Part shown: one piece after another, positions 17,389-26,062 of the stretch
Position numbering within the stretch: the stretch's first letter is position 1
Layout of the letters: every line of letters begins with the position of its first letter
DNA from: Streptomyces sp. Ag109_O5-1
GTDB lineage: Bacteria > Actinomycetota > Actinomycetes > Streptomycetales > Streptomycetaceae
Reading direction: 5' to 3'
Assembly: GCF_003814875.1 (NCBI RefSeq)
Contig: NZ_RKQF01000001.1
Location: forward strand, 2,790,001-2,854,000
DNA length: 64,000 bases
The notes under the pieces: model-generated
Seen by the model: the letters and a program-made list of their open reading frames with translations, nothing else
Databases searched by the model: none
What the model was told of the DNA's origin: nothing
Made by a program: the position numbers and the translations under genes

Positions 17389-17472
17389 ATGTCTGGAACT
17401 GGGATTGCCTTGGTGAGTCGGCGGCACGTCGACCTCGGCCGCATGTCCAGCGCCATCTGTCCGGCGGGCTGA
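17389..17472 (+). CDS. Putative leader peptide of the sulfur-assimilation operon (27 residues)
   Basis: ATG at 17389 opens a 27-codon frame encoding MSGTGIALVSRRH, then VDLGRMSSAICPAG and a TGA stop. Short peptides of this kind, with an R/L-H-V-D-L core and an S-A-I-C end, are annotated from memory as leader peptides in front of cysteine and sulfur genes in many Streptomyces. The single Cys codon (TGT, unusual in this high-GC sequence) lies four codons before the stop. Ribosome stalling there at low cysteinyl-tRNA could control transcription into sirA. No good Shine-Dalgarno is visible, so initiation may be weak or leaderless. Confidence 0.6.
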   Translation: MSGTGIALVSRRHVDLGRMSSAICPAG

Positions 17473-17513
17473 GAGCACAGCACCGCCGCGTTCCCCTGTC
17501 CGGACCTCCCCTC

Positions 17514-17527
17514 GCGCAATGTTGCGC
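17514..17527. repeat. Inverted repeat GCGCAA-TG-TTGCGC in the sirA leader
   Basis: A 6-bp perfect inverted repeat separated by 2 bases lies 42 bp after the leader peptide stop and 72 bp before sirA. It may be an operator, or part of an attenuator fold with the GC-rich segment that follows (GTGCGCCCGCAC). Confidence 0.4.
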
Positions 17528-17598
17528 AGACATGCCCCCGTGCGCCCGCACGCGCAGGTCAGAGCCGCTTCCCACCTGTCCGAAGGACGTATATAGCC

Positions 17599-19296
17599 AT
17601 GGCCGCCACCCCACAGAATCCTGCCGCCTCCGCGCCCCGCCGCAAGGTGAGCCGTCACCGTGGCGAGGGTCAGTGGGCCATGGGCCACCACACCCCGCTC
17701 AACGGCAACGAGCAGTTCAAGAAGGACGACGACGGTCTCAATGTGCGGACACGCATTGAGACGATCTACTCCAAGCGCGGCTTCGACTCGATCGACCCCA
17801 ACGACCTGCGCGGCCGTATGCGCTGGTGGGGCCTGTACACCCAGCGCAAGCCCGGCATCGACGGCGGCAAGACCGCCATCCTGGAGCCGGAGGAGCTGGA
17901 CGACAAGTACTTCATGCTGCGGGTGCGGATCGACGGCGGCCGCCTCACCACCCAGCAGCTGCGGGTGATCGGCGAGATCTCGCAGGAGTTCGCCCGGGGC
18001 AGCGCGGACATCACCGACCGGCAGAACATCCAGCTGCACTGGATCCGCATCGAGGACGTTCCCGAGATCTGGAACCGTCTCGAAGCCGTCGGGCTGTCCA
18101 CCACCGAGGCGTGTGGTGACTGCCCGCGTGTCGTGATCGGCTCGCCGGTCGCCGGTATCGCCGAGGACGAGATCATCGACGGCAGCTGGGCGATCGACGA
18201 GATCGAGCGGCGGTACATCGGCAGCAAGGAGTTCTCCAACCTGCCCCGCAAGTTCAAGTCCGCGATCTCCGGCTCGCCGCTGCTGGACGTGGTGCACGAG
18301 ATCAACGACATCGCCTTCGTCGGCGTCGAGCACCCCGAGCACGGCCCCGGCTTCGACCTGTGGGTCGGCGGCGGCCTGTCCACCAACCCGAAGATCGGCG
18401 TCCGGCTCGGCGCCTGGGTGCCGCTGGACGAGGTCCCGGACGTCTGGGCCGGCGTGATCGGCATCTTCCGGGACTACGGCTACCGGCGGCTGCGCACCCG
18501 CGCCCGTCTGAAGTTCCTGGTCGCCGACTGGGGCGCGGAGAAGTTCCGCCAGGTGCTGGAGGACGAGTACCTCAAGCGCGCGCTCGTCGACGGCCCGGCG
18601 CCGGCCCAGCCGCTGCAGCGCTGGCGTGACCACGTCGGTGTGCACCGGCAGCAGGACGGCAACTTCTACGTCGGCTTCGCCCCGCGCGTCGGCCGCGTCG
18701 ACGGCGCCACCCTGGCGAAGATCGCCGACCTCGCCGAGGCGCACGGCTCGGGCCGGGTGCGGACCACCGTCGAGCAGAAGATGATCATCCTCGATGTCAC
18801 CGAGGAGCAGGTCGAGTCGCTGGTCGAGGCCCTGGAGGCGCTGGACCTGACCGCCAAGCCGTCCCCGTTCCGGCGCGGCACCATGGCCTGCACCGGCATC
18901 GAGTACTGCAAGCTCGCCATCGTCGAGACCAAGCAGCGCGGCAGCTCGCTCATCGACGAGCTGGAGCGCCGTCTGCCGGACTTCGACGAGCCGCTGACCA
19001 TCAACCTCAACGGCTGCCCGAACGCCTGCGCCCGTATCCAGGTCGCGGACATCGGTCTCAAGGGCCAGCTGGTCCTGAACGGCGCGGGCGAGCAGGTCGA
19101 GGGCTACCAGGTGCACCTGGGCGGCGCCCTGGGCCTGGAGGCCGGCTTCGGCCGCAAGGTCCGCGGTCTCAAGGTGACCTCGGAGGAGCTGCCGGACTAC
19201 GTCGAGCGGGTGCTCAAGCGTTTCCAGGCGGAGCGCGAGGACGGCGAGCGGTTCGCCACCTGGGCGGCGCGCGCCAGTGAGGAGGCCCTGTCATGA
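17599..19296 (+). CDS. sirA: Ferredoxin-dependent assimilatory sulfite reductase
   Basis: This 565-residue enzyme reduces sulfite to sulfide with six electrons from ferredoxin in the cytoplasm. The siroheme/4Fe-4S cluster ligands are all present: Cys431 and Cys437 in CTGIEYC, and Cys473 and Cys477 in NGCPNAC. Tyr80 in WWGLYTQRKPG and a Cys in TEACGDCPR correspond to the Tyr-Cys pair cross-linked in mycobacterial SirA. That pair marks sulfite rather than nitrite reductases. Length is normal. It heads the block; its TGA overlaps the next ATG by 4 bp. The neighbouring cys genes and sirohydrochlorin chelatase settle the substrate as sulfite. Confidence 0.95.
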   Translation: MAATPQNPAASAPRRKVSRHRGEGQWAMGHHTPLNGNEQFKKDDDGLNVRTRIETIYSKRGFDSIDPNDLRGRMRWWGLYTQRKPGIDGGKTAILEPEELDDKYFMLRVRIDGGRLTTQQLRVIGEISQEFARGSADITDRQNIQLHWIRIEDVPEIWNRLEAVGLSTTEACGDCPRVVIGSPVAGIAEDEIIDGSWAIDEIERRYIGSKEFSNLPRKFKSAISGSPLLDVVHEINDIAFVGVEHPEHGPGFDLWVGGGLSTNPKIGVRLGAWVPLDEVPDVWAGVIGIFRDYGYRRLRTRARLKFLVADWGAEKFRQVLEDEYLKRALVDGPAPAQPLQRWRDHVGVHRQQDGNFYVGFAPRVGRVDGATLAKIADLAEAHGSGRVRTTVEQKMIILDVTEEQVESLVEALEALDLTAKPSPFRRGTMACTGIEYCKLAIVETKQRGSSLIDELERRLPDFDEPLTINLNGCPNACARIQVADIGLKGQLVLNGAGEQVEGYQVHLGGALGLEAGFGRKVRGLKVTSEELPDYVERVLKRFQAEREDGERFATWAARASEEALS

Positions 19297-19481
19297 GCGA
19301 GCGGGCCGCCCCCTTCTACTGCCCCTACTGCGGTGACGAGGACCTCCGGCCGAGCGAGGCCGCCGAGGGCCGTCACGGCGCCTGGGAATGCGGGGCCTGC
19401 AACCGCGCATTCCAGCTGAAGTTCCTCGGGCTGCTCGCCCGTGGACTGAAGCACTCCGAAGCTGGAGGGGAACAGATATGA
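19293..19481 (+). CDS. Small zinc-ribbon protein of the sulfur operon (62 residues)
   Basis: Two Cys pairs, FYCPYCGDEDLRP and WECGACNRAF, form a predicted zinc ribbon or rubredoxin-like knuckle of the C-x2-C ... C-x2-C type. The C-terminus (QLKFLGLLARG) is a short helix. It overlaps both neighbours by 4 bp (ATGA at each end), so it is certainly made together with SirA and CysH. The role is not known. It may hold a metal, shuttle electrons between ferredoxin and SirA, or stabilise the reductase; all three are inference. Confidence 0.85.
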   Translation: MSERAAPFYCPYCGDEDLRPSEAAEGRHGAWECGACNRAFQLKFLGLLARGLKHSEAGGEQI

Positions 19482-20188
19482 CCACCGCTCAGCAAGAGCG
19501 AACGAGCGAGGAGTTGAAGGCGCTGGCCGCACAGGCCGGCCGCGATCTCGAAGACGCCTCCGCCCTGGAGATCCTCCAGTGGGCGGTCGACACCTTCGGC
19601 AAGGGCTTCTGCGTGACCTCCTCCATGGAGGACGCGGTGGTGGCCCATCTGGCGTCGCGCGTCCAGAAGGGCGTGGACGTCGTCTTCCTCGACACCGGCT
19701 ACCACTTCCCGGAGACCATCGGCACCCGGGACGCGGTCGAGGCCGTGATGGACGTCAACGTCATCACGCTCACCCCGCGCCAGACGGTCGCCGAGCAGGA
19801 CGCGGAGTACGGCCCGAAGCTGCACGACCGCGACCCCGACCTGTGCTGCAAGCTCCGCAAGGTCCAGCCGCTGGAGCGGGGCCTGACCAAGTACACCGCC
19901 TGGGCGACCGGGCTGCGCCGCGACGAGTCCGAGACCCGGGCCAACACCCCGGTGGTCGGCTGGGACGAGAAGCGGCAGAAGGTCAAGATCTCCCCGATCG
20001 CGCGCTGGACCCAGGACGACGTCGACGACTACGTCGCCGAGCACGGCGTACTGACCAACCCCCTGCTGATGGACGGCTACACCTCCGTCGGCTGCGCCCC
20101 CTGCACCCGCCGGGTCCTGGAGGGCGAGGACGCGCGCGCCGGCCGCTGGGCGGGGCGGGCCAAGACCGAGTGCGGGCTGCACGAATGA
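19478..20188 (+). CDS. cysH: Adenylyl-sulfate (APS) reductase, CysH family
   Basis: This 236-residue enzyme reduces activated sulfate to sulfite. Visible motifs are VTSSMEDAVVAHLA (nucleotide-binding loop), FLDTGYHFPET, LCCKLRKVQPL, VGCAPCTRRV and the catalytic tail ECGLH. The CC plus C-x2-C ligands for a 4Fe-4S cluster indicate an APS rather than PAPS reductase. It therefore bypasses the need for CysC in this step. ATG at 19478 overlaps the zinc-ribbon gene stop; longer in-frame starts upstream would overlap that gene heavily and lack similarity. Confidence 0.94.
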   Translation: MTTAQQERTSEELKALAAQAGRDLEDASALEILQWAVDTFGKGFCVTSSMEDAVVAHLASRVQKGVDVVFLDTGYHFPETIGTRDAVEAVMDVNVITLTPRQTVAEQDAEYGPKLHDRDPDLCCKLRKVQPLERGLTKYTAWATGLRRDESETRANTPVVGWDEKRQKVKISPIARWTQDDVDDYVAEHGVLTNPLLMDGYTSVGCAPCTRRVLEGEDARAGRWAGRAKTECGLHE

Positions 20189-20223
20189 CGACCACCGGGC
20201 CTTCGACGAACCAGGAGAACAAC

Positions 20224-20760
20224 GTGACGACCGGAGCCACCGTCTGGCTCACGGGTCTGCCGAGTGCCGGCAAGACCACCATCGCGTACGAGCTGGCCGG
20301 CCGGCTGCGCGCGGAGGGCGAGCGCGTCGAGGTGCTCGACGGCGACGAGATCCGCGAGTTCATCTCGGCGGGCCTCGGCTTCAGCCGCGAGGACCGGCAC
20401 ACCAACGTGCAGCGCATCGGCTTCGTCGCCGAACTCCTGGCCCGTAACGGCGTCAAGGCGCTCGTCCCGGTGATCGCCCCCTACGCGGACAGCCGTGACG
20501 CGGTGCGCAAGCGGCACGAGGAGAACGGCACCGCCTACGTCGAGGTGCATGTGGCCACCCCGGTCGACGTGTGCTCCGTACGCGATGTGAAGGGTCTGTA
20601 CGCCAAGCAGGCCGCCGGTGAACTGACCGGGCTGACGGGCGTCGACGACCCGTACGAGGAGCCCGAGACGCCCGATCTGCGGATCGAGTCGCAGCACCAG
20701 ACCGTGCAGGAGTCCGCGGCGTCGGTGCACGCCCTGCTGACCGAGAAGGGACTGGCATGA
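20224..20760 (+). CDS. cysC: Adenylyl-sulfate kinase
   Basis: This enzyme of about 178 residues phosphorylates APS to PAPS. It begins with the P-loop WLTGLPSAGKTTIAYELAGR and contains VLDGDEIREFISAGLGFSRE and RDVKGLYAKQAAGE, as in CysC. GTG at 20224 has AGGAG 6 bases upstream and gives the usual N-terminus. The ATG at 20185, which overlaps the cysH stop, would add 13 residues and has no ribosome-binding site. Its stop overlaps cysD by 4 bp. With an APS-type CysH, CysC more likely feeds sulfation chemistry than reduction. Confidence 0.93.
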   Translation: MTTGATVWLTGLPSAGKTTIAYELAGRLRAEGERVEVLDGDEIREFISAGLGFSREDRHTNVQRIGFVAELLARNGVKALVPVIAPYADSRDAVRKRHEENGTAYVEVHVATPVDVCSVRDVKGLYAKQAAGELTGLTGVDDPYEEPETPDLRIESQHQTVQESAASVHALLTEKGLA

Positions 20761-21695
20761 CGACGACCGTGGCGACCCACGAAGAGGGCACGGGCACCCC
20801 GTACACCCTGTCCCACCTGGACACGCTGGAGTCCGAGGCGGTCCACATCTTCCGTGAGGTGGCGGGCGAGTTCGAGCGGCCGGTGATCCTGTTCTCCGGC
20901 GGCAAGGACTCCATCGTCATGCTGCACCTGGCTCTGAAGGCCTTCGCCCCGGCGGCCGTCCCGTTCTCGCTGCTGCACGTGGACACCGGGCACAACTTCC
21001 CCGAGGTCCTCGCCTACCGGGACCGCACGGTCGAGCAGCACGGACTGCGGCTGCACGTGGCCTCCGTGCAGGACTACATCGACCGGGGTGTGCTCAAGGA
21101 GCGCCCGGACGGCGTCCGCAACCCGCTGCAGACGCTGCCGCTGACGGAGAAGATCCAGAGCGAGAGGTTCGACGCGGTCTTCGGCGGCGGCCGGCGCGAC
21201 GAGGAGAAGGCCCGCGCCAAGGAGCGGGTGTTCTCGCTGCGCGACGAGTTCTCCCAGTGGGACCCGCGCCGCCAGCGCCCCGAGCTGTGGAACCTCTACA
21301 ACGGCCGGCACGCCCCCGGCGAGCACGTCCGGGTCTTCCCGCTGTCCAACTGGACCGAACTCGACGTCTGGCAGTACATCGCCCGCGAGGGCATCGAGCT
21401 GCCGCAGATCTACTTCGCGCACGAGCGTGAGGTGTTCCAGCGCAACGGGATGTGGCTGACCGCGGGCGAGTGGGGCGGCCCGAAGGGCGGCGAGAGCGTC
21501 GAGAAGCGCCAGGTGCGCTACCGGACCGTCGGCGACATGTCCTGCACGGGTGCCGTCGACTCCGACGCCGATTCGCTGGACGCCGTGATCGCCGAGATCG
21601 CCGCCTCCCGGCTCACCGAGCGCGGCGCCACGCGTGCCGACGACAAGCTCTCCGAGGCCGCGATGGAAGACCGCAAGCGCGAGGGGTACTTCTAA
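20757..21695 (+). CDS. cysD: Sulfate adenylyltransferase subunit 2
   Basis: The 312-residue catalytic subunit of ATP sulfurylase makes APS from ATP and sulfate. The PP-loop is clear (VILFSGGKDSIVMLHLALKA, S-G-G-K-D-S). Other CysD blocks are VPFSLLHVDTGHNFPEV, AVFGGGRRDEEKARAKERVF and FPLSNWTELDVWQYIARE. Full length. It starts inside the cysC stop codon and ends 2 bp before cysN, its obligate partner. Confidence 0.96.
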   Translation: MTTTVATHEEGTGTPYTLSHLDTLESEAVHIFREVAGEFERPVILFSGGKDSIVMLHLALKAFAPAAVPFSLLHVDTGHNFPEVLAYRDRTVEQHGLRLHVASVQDYIDRGVLKERPDGVRNPLQTLPLTEKIQSERFDAVFGGGRRDEEKARAKERVFSLRDEFSQWDPRRQRPELWNLYNGRHAPGEHVRVFPLSNWTELDVWQYIAREGIELPQIYFAHEREVFQRNGMWLTAGEWGGPKGGESVEKRQVRYRTVGDMSCTGAVDSDADSLDAVIAEIAASRLTERGATRADDKLSEAAMEDRKREGYF

Positions 21696-21697
21696 CC

Positions 21698-23035
21698 ATG
21701 ACCACCAGCTCCACGGAACTCGGCCTCGCCGAGACCACCCTGCTGCGGTTCGCGACCGCCGGTTCGGTCGACGACGGCAAGTCCACCCTCGTCGGACGGC
21801 TGCTGCACGACTCCAAGTCGGTCCTCACCGACCAGCTGGAGGCCGTCGAGCGCGCCTCCGCCTCGCGCGGCCAGGACGCACCCGACCTCGCCCTCCTCAC
21901 CGACGGCCTGCGCGCCGAGCGCGAGCAGGGCATCACGATCGACGTGGCGTACCGTTACTTCGCCACGCCCCAGCGGCGGTTCATCCTCGCCGACACGCCC
22001 GGCCATGTGCAGTACACCCGCAACATGGTGACGGGTGCCTCCACCGCCGAGCTGACCGTGATCCTGGTCGACGCCCGCAACGGCGTGGTCGAGCAGACCC
22101 GCCGGCACGCCGCGATCGCCGCGCTGCTGCGCGTCCCGCACGTCGTCCTCGCCGTCAACAAGATGGACCTGGTCGGCTACCAGGAGTCGATCTTCGCCGG
22201 GATCGCCGAGGAGTTCACGGCGTACGCGACCGAGCTGGGCGTCCCGGAGGTCACCGCGATCCCGATCTCGGCGCTCGTCGGCGACAACGTCGTGGAACCG
22301 TCCGCGAACATGGACTGGTACGGCGGCCCGACCGTCCTGGAGCACCTGGAGACCGTCCCGGTCACCCACGACCTGGCGCACTGCCACGCCCGGCTGCCCG
22401 TGCAGTACGTGATCCGCCCGCAGACCGCCGACCACCCGGACTACCGGGGCTACGCCGGCCAGATCGCGGCCGGCTCGTTCCACGTGGGCGAGGCCGTCAC
22501 GGTCCTGCCGTCCGGCCGTACGACGACGATCTCGGGCATCGACCTGCTGGGCAAGCCGGTCGACACGGCCTGGACGACCCAGTCGGTGACCGTGCTGCTC
22601 ACGGACGACATCGACGTCTCGCGCGGCGACCTGATCGTCCCGACGAAGGACGCCCCGGCGACCACCCAGGACGTCGAGGCGACCGTCTGCCACGTGGCCG
22701 ACCAGCCGCTGACCGTCGGGCACCGGGTGCTGCTCAAGCACGGCACCCGCACGGTCAAGGCGATCGTCAAGGACATCCCGTCCCGGCTCACGCTCGACGA
22801 CCTGTCCCTGCACCCGCACCCGGGACAGCTCGTCGCCAACGACATCGGCCGGGTGAAGATCCGTACCGCCGAGCCGCTGCCGGTCGACTCCTACTCCGAC
22901 TCGCGCCGCACCGGCTCGTTCATCCTGATCGACCCGGCCGACGGCACCACGCTCACCGCGGGCATGGTCGGCGAGTCATTCGCGTCCCCCGAGCCGGTCA
23001 AGGACGAGACCGACGACGACGGCTGGGACTTCTGA
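21698..23035 (+). CDS. cysN: Sulfate adenylyltransferase subunit 1 (GTPase)
   Basis: The 445-residue GTPase subunit drives APS formation by CysD through GTP hydrolysis. G-motifs are present: GSVDDGKSTLVGRLL (G1), REQGITIDVAYRYF (G2), LADTPGHVQYTRNM (G3) and AVNKMDLVGY (G4), followed by two elongation-factor-like beta barrels. No CysC domain is fused, in line with a separate cysC gene. ATG at 21698 starts two bases after cysD. Confidence 0.96.
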   Translation: MTTSSTELGLAETTLLRFATAGSVDDGKSTLVGRLLHDSKSVLTDQLEAVERASASRGQDAPDLALLTDGLRAEREQGITIDVAYRYFATPQRRFILADTPGHVQYTRNMVTGASTAELTVILVDARNGVVEQTRRHAAIAALLRVPHVVLAVNKMDLVGYQESIFAGIAEEFTAYATELGVPEVTAIPISALVGDNVVEPSANMDWYGGPTVLEHLETVPVTHDLAHCHARLPVQYVIRPQTADHPDYRGYAGQIAAGSFHVGEAVTVLPSGRTTTISGIDLLGKPVDTAWTTQSVTVLLTDDIDVSRGDLIVPTKDAPATTQDVEATVCHVADQPLTVGHRVLLKHGTRTVKAIVKDIPSRLTLDDLSLHPHPGQLVANDIGRVKIRTAEPLPVDSYSDSRRTGSFILIDPADGTTLTAGMVGESFASPEPVKDETDDDGWDF

Positions 23036-23266
23036 CATGACGATGACCGACGTCTACTCGACGTTCGCGAAGGAGGGCGGCCGCGTCGGCAGCGGTGCCC
23101 TCGGCAGCGGGCAGGGCGGGGTGGCGCGATGTGCGCGATGACGTACGCGCACTGCCTGCGCGCCCTGGCCCCCCACCCGACGTCCCGGATGCGACGAAGA
23201 CCTGCCGACCTCCCGGCCACGGCCTGAAAGACCGTGACCGCCGGGCCAACGAGAGGAAAGCCTCCC

Positions 23267-24379
23267 GTGCCTGCCAACCGCTCACAGCTCCTTCGCCGCG
23301 GCATAGCCGTGGTAGCCGCGCTCCCGCTTCTCACACTCGCCGCCTGCGGCTACGGGTCGAAGTCGACCACCGACAACGCCAAGGAAAAGGTCTCCGCCGG
23401 ATCCTCGAAGATCGACGGCCTCGACTCGGTCAAGATCGGCTACTTCGGCAACCTGACCCACGGCACCGCGCTCGTCGCCCGTCAGCAGGGCTACTTCCAG
23501 AAGCAGCTGGGCGCCACCAAGGCGGCGTACCAGATCTTCAACGCCGGCCCCTCGGAGATCGAGGCGCTGAACTCCGGCTCCATCGACATCGGCTGGATCG
23601 GTCCCTCCCCGTCGATCAACGGCTACGTCAAGTCGAACGGCAAGAGCCTGAAGATCATCGGCGGTTCGGCCTCCGGCGGTGTGAAGCTCGTCGTGAACCC
23701 GAAGACGATCAAGTCCCTGAAGGACGTCAAGGGCAAGAAGATCGCGACGCCGCAGCTGGGCAACACGCAGGACGTGGCATTCCTCAACTGGATCGCGGAC
23801 CAGGGCTGGAAGGTCGACGCGAACACCGGCAAGGGCGATGTCTCGGTGGTCCGCACCGACAACAAGATCACCCCGGACGCCTACAAGTCCGGTGCCATCG
23901 ACGGCGCCTGGGTGCCGGAGCCGACCGCGTCCAAGCTGGTCGCCGAGGGCGGCAAGGTGCTGCTCGACGAGTCGAGCCTGTGGCCGGACAAGAAGTTCGT
24001 GATCACGAACATCATCGTGCGGCAGCAGTTCCTCAAGGACCACCCGAAGGCCGTCGAGGCGGTGCTGAAGGCCTCGGTCGAGGCCAACAAGTGGATCAAC
24101 GCCAACCCCGACCAGGCCAAGGCGGTGGCGAACAAGCAGCTTGAGGCCGACTCCGGCAAGGCGCTCAAGGCGAACGTCCTGGACCCGGCGTGGAAGTCCA
24201 TCCAGTTCACCGACGACCCGCTGGCCGCCACCCTCAACACCGAGGCGGAGCACGCGGTCAAGGCCGGTCTGCTGGAGAAGCCCGACCTGAAGGGGATCTA
24301 CGACCTGACGATCCTCAACAAGGTCCTGAAGGCCGAGGGCGAGGCCACCGTCTCCGACGCCGGTCTCGGCAGCAGCTGA
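23267..24379 (+). CDS. ssuA: Sulfonate/taurine-type ABC transporter substrate-binding lipoprotein
   Basis: This 370-residue lipoprotein has an N-terminal signal with lipobox (LLTLAACG, Cys as acyl anchor). The SsuA/TauA/NrtA-type binding domain shows VKIGYFGNLTHGTALVARQQ, IEALNSGSIDIGWIGPSPSI and KKIATPQLGNTQDVAFLNW. The family binds oxyanions or sulfonates. The position behind sulfate-activation genes favours sulfonate or sulfate-ester uptake; the true ligand may differ. GTG at 23267 gives the proper signal peptide and has AGAGGAAAG upstream; an earlier GTG at 23234 would add 11 residues. Confidence 0.85.
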   Translation: MPANRSQLLRRGIAVVAALPLLTLAACGYGSKSTTDNAKEKVSAGSSKIDGLDSVKIGYFGNLTHGTALVARQQGYFQKQLGATKAAYQIFNAGPSEIEALNSGSIDIGWIGPSPSINGYVKSNGKSLKIIGGSASGGVKLVVNPKTIKSLKDVKGKKIATPQLGNTQDVAFLNWIADQGWKVDANTGKGDVSVVRTDNKITPDAYKSGAIDGAWVPEPTASKLVAEGGKVLLDESSLWPDKKFVITNIIVRQQFLKDHPKAVEAVLKASVEANKWINANPDQAKAVANKQLEADSGKALKANVLDPAWKSIQFTDDPLAATLNTEAEHAVKAGLLEKPDLKGIYDLTILNKVLKAEGEATVSDAGLGSS

Positions 24380-24412
24380 CGGACCCCGACGAGATCCCAG
24401 GAGGTGACGACC

Positions 24413-25192
24413 ATGGCCACGACCCTCGCCAAGGCCGACGAGACCGTCGAGTACGCGGCGCGGCTCGAGCACGTCTCGAAGTCCTTCGCCCAGCCGGGTG
24501 GACAGCAGCTCGTCCTGGACGACATCAGCCTCGATGTCGCGCCGGGTGAGTTCGTCACCCTCCTGGGGGCCTCGGGCTGCGGCAAGTCCACGCTGCTGAA
24601 CCTGGTGGCCGGCCTGGACGCGCCGACCGCCGGTTCCATCGCGACGGACGGCCGCCCGGCCCTGATGTTCCAGGAGCACGCCCTCTTCCCGTGGCTGACC
24701 GCGGGCAAGAACATCGAACTCGCTCTCCGGCTCCGGGGAGTCCCGAAGAACGACCGGCGCGACAAGGCCGAGGAACTGCTCGAACTGGTCCGGCTGAAGG
24801 GCGCGTACGGCAAGCGCGTGCACGAGCTGTCGGGCGGTATGCGGCAGCGGGTGGCGCTGGCCCGCGCGCTCGGCCAGGAGAGCAACCTGCTGCTGATGGA
24901 CGAGCCGTTCGCGGCCCTCGACGCCATCACGCGGGACGTGCTGCACGACGAGCTGACGCGGATCTGGGCGGAGACCGGCCTGTCCGTCCTCTTCGTCACA
25001 CACAACGTGCGCGAGGCGGTCCGGCTCGCCCAGCGTGTCATCCTGCTGTCGTCCCGTCCGGGCCGGATCGCGCGCGAGTGGACGGTCGGCATCCCGCAGC
25101 CGCGGCGCATCGAGGACGCGCCCGTGGCCGAACTGTCCCTTGAGATCACCGACGTACTGCGGGGGGAGATCCGCCGTCATGGCCAGCACTGA
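24413..25192 (+). CDS. ssuB: Sulfonate-type ABC transporter ATP-binding protein
   Basis: This 259-residue ATPase has all nucleotide-binding motifs: Walker A GASGCGKST, Q-loop MFQEHALFPW, signature LSGGMRQRVALARAL and Walker B LLLMDEPFAALD, plus the switch His in FVTHNVREAV. ATG at 24413 is chosen over the GTG at 24404 because AGGAGG lies 8 bases before it; the GTG overlaps that site. It powers the permease encoded next, which it overlaps by 14 bp. Confidence 0.93.
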   Translation: MATTLAKADETVEYAARLEHVSKSFAQPGGQQLVLDDISLDVAPGEFVTLLGASGCGKSTLLNLVAGLDAPTAGSIATDGRPALMFQEHALFPWLTAGKNIELALRLRGVPKNDRRDKAEELLELVRLKGAYGKRVHELSGGMRQRVALARALGQESNLLLMDEPFAALDAITRDVLHDELTRIWAETGLSVLFVTHNVREAVRLAQRVILLSSRPGRIAREWTVGIPQPRRIEDAPVAELSLEITDVLRGEIRRHGQH

Positions 25193-26057
25193 GACCACGC
25201 CGACCCAGGATGCCGGAAGCGTCGAGGCAGGCCTCGACGCGCTGGAGACCTCGGTCGCCGGGCGGACGCCCTTCAGCCAGACCTTCAAGAACAAGATCCT
25301 GCCGCCCATCATCGCCGTCGCGGTGGTGCTGGTCGCCTGGACCCTGCTCTACCCGGTCGTGAACGATCCGTCGAAGCTGCCCTCCCCCTCGGACGTCTGG
25401 AGCGCGGTCGAGGACCAGTGGCTGAAGGGAACCCTCCTCCAGTACATCTGGGGCAGCGTCTCCCGCGGTCTGCTGGGCTTCCTGCTCGCGCTGGTGATCG
25501 GCACACCGCTGGGCCTGCTGGTGGCACGGGTGAAGTTCGTCCGTGCCGCGTTCGGCCCGATCCTCTCCGGGCTCCAGTCGCTGCCCTCGGTCGCCTGGGT
25601 GGCGCCGGCGGTCATCTGGCTGGGCCTGAACAACTCGGTGATGTTCACGGTGATCCTGCTCGGCGCCGTGCCGTCGATCGCCAACGGCCTGGTGTCGGGC
25701 GTCGACCAGGTGCCCCCGCTGTTCCTTCGGGCGGGCCGCACCCTGGGTGCGACGGGCCTGCGCGGCACCTGGCACATCGTGATGCCGGCGGCGCTGCCCG
25801 GCTACGTGGCCGGTCTGAAGCAGGGCTGGGCGTTCTCCTGGCGTTCGCTGATGGCCGCCGAGATCATCGCCCAGTCCCCGGACATGGGCATGGGGCTGGG
25901 CCAGCTGCTGGAGGTGGGCCGTACCAACAGCGACATGGCGACGGTCTTCCTGGCCATCCTGCTCATCCTGTTCGTCGGTATCGCGATCGACCTGCTGATC
26001 TTCAGCCCGCTGGAGCGGTGGGTGCTGCGCAGCCGCGGTCTGCTGGTGAAGAGCTGA
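25179..26057 (+). CDS. ssuC: Sulfonate-type ABC transporter permease
   Basis: The 292-residue permease has about six membrane helices (for example ILPPIIAVAVVLVAWTLLYP and ATVFLAILLILFVGIAIDLL). The cytoplasmic EAA-like loop FLRAGRTLGATGLRGTWHIV meets the ATPase. The SsuC/TauC/NrtB-type region GLQSLPSVAWVAPAVIWLGL is clear. ATG at 25179 overlaps ssuB by 14 bp. With the binding protein and ATPase it makes a complete importer. Confidence 0.92.
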   Translation: MASTETTPTQDAGSVEAGLDALETSVAGRTPFSQTFKNKILPPIIAVAVVLVAWTLLYPVVNDPSKLPSPSDVWSAVEDQWLKGTLLQYIWGSVSRGLLGFLLALVIGTPLGLLVARVKFVRAAFGPILSGLQSLPSVAWVAPAVIWLGLNNSVMFTVILLGAVPSIANGLVSGVDQVPPLFLRAGRTLGATGLRGTWHIVMPAALPGYVAGLKQGWAFSWRSLMAAEIIAQSPDMGMGLGQLLEVGRTNSDMATVFLAILLILFVGIAIDLLIFSPLERWVLRSRGLLVKS

Positions 26058-26062
26058 GGTCC

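Noticed and set aside
23282..25312. A 676-codon minus-strand open frame across ssuA-ssuB
   Set aside because: Antisense to three recognisable transporter genes; no similarity of its own.
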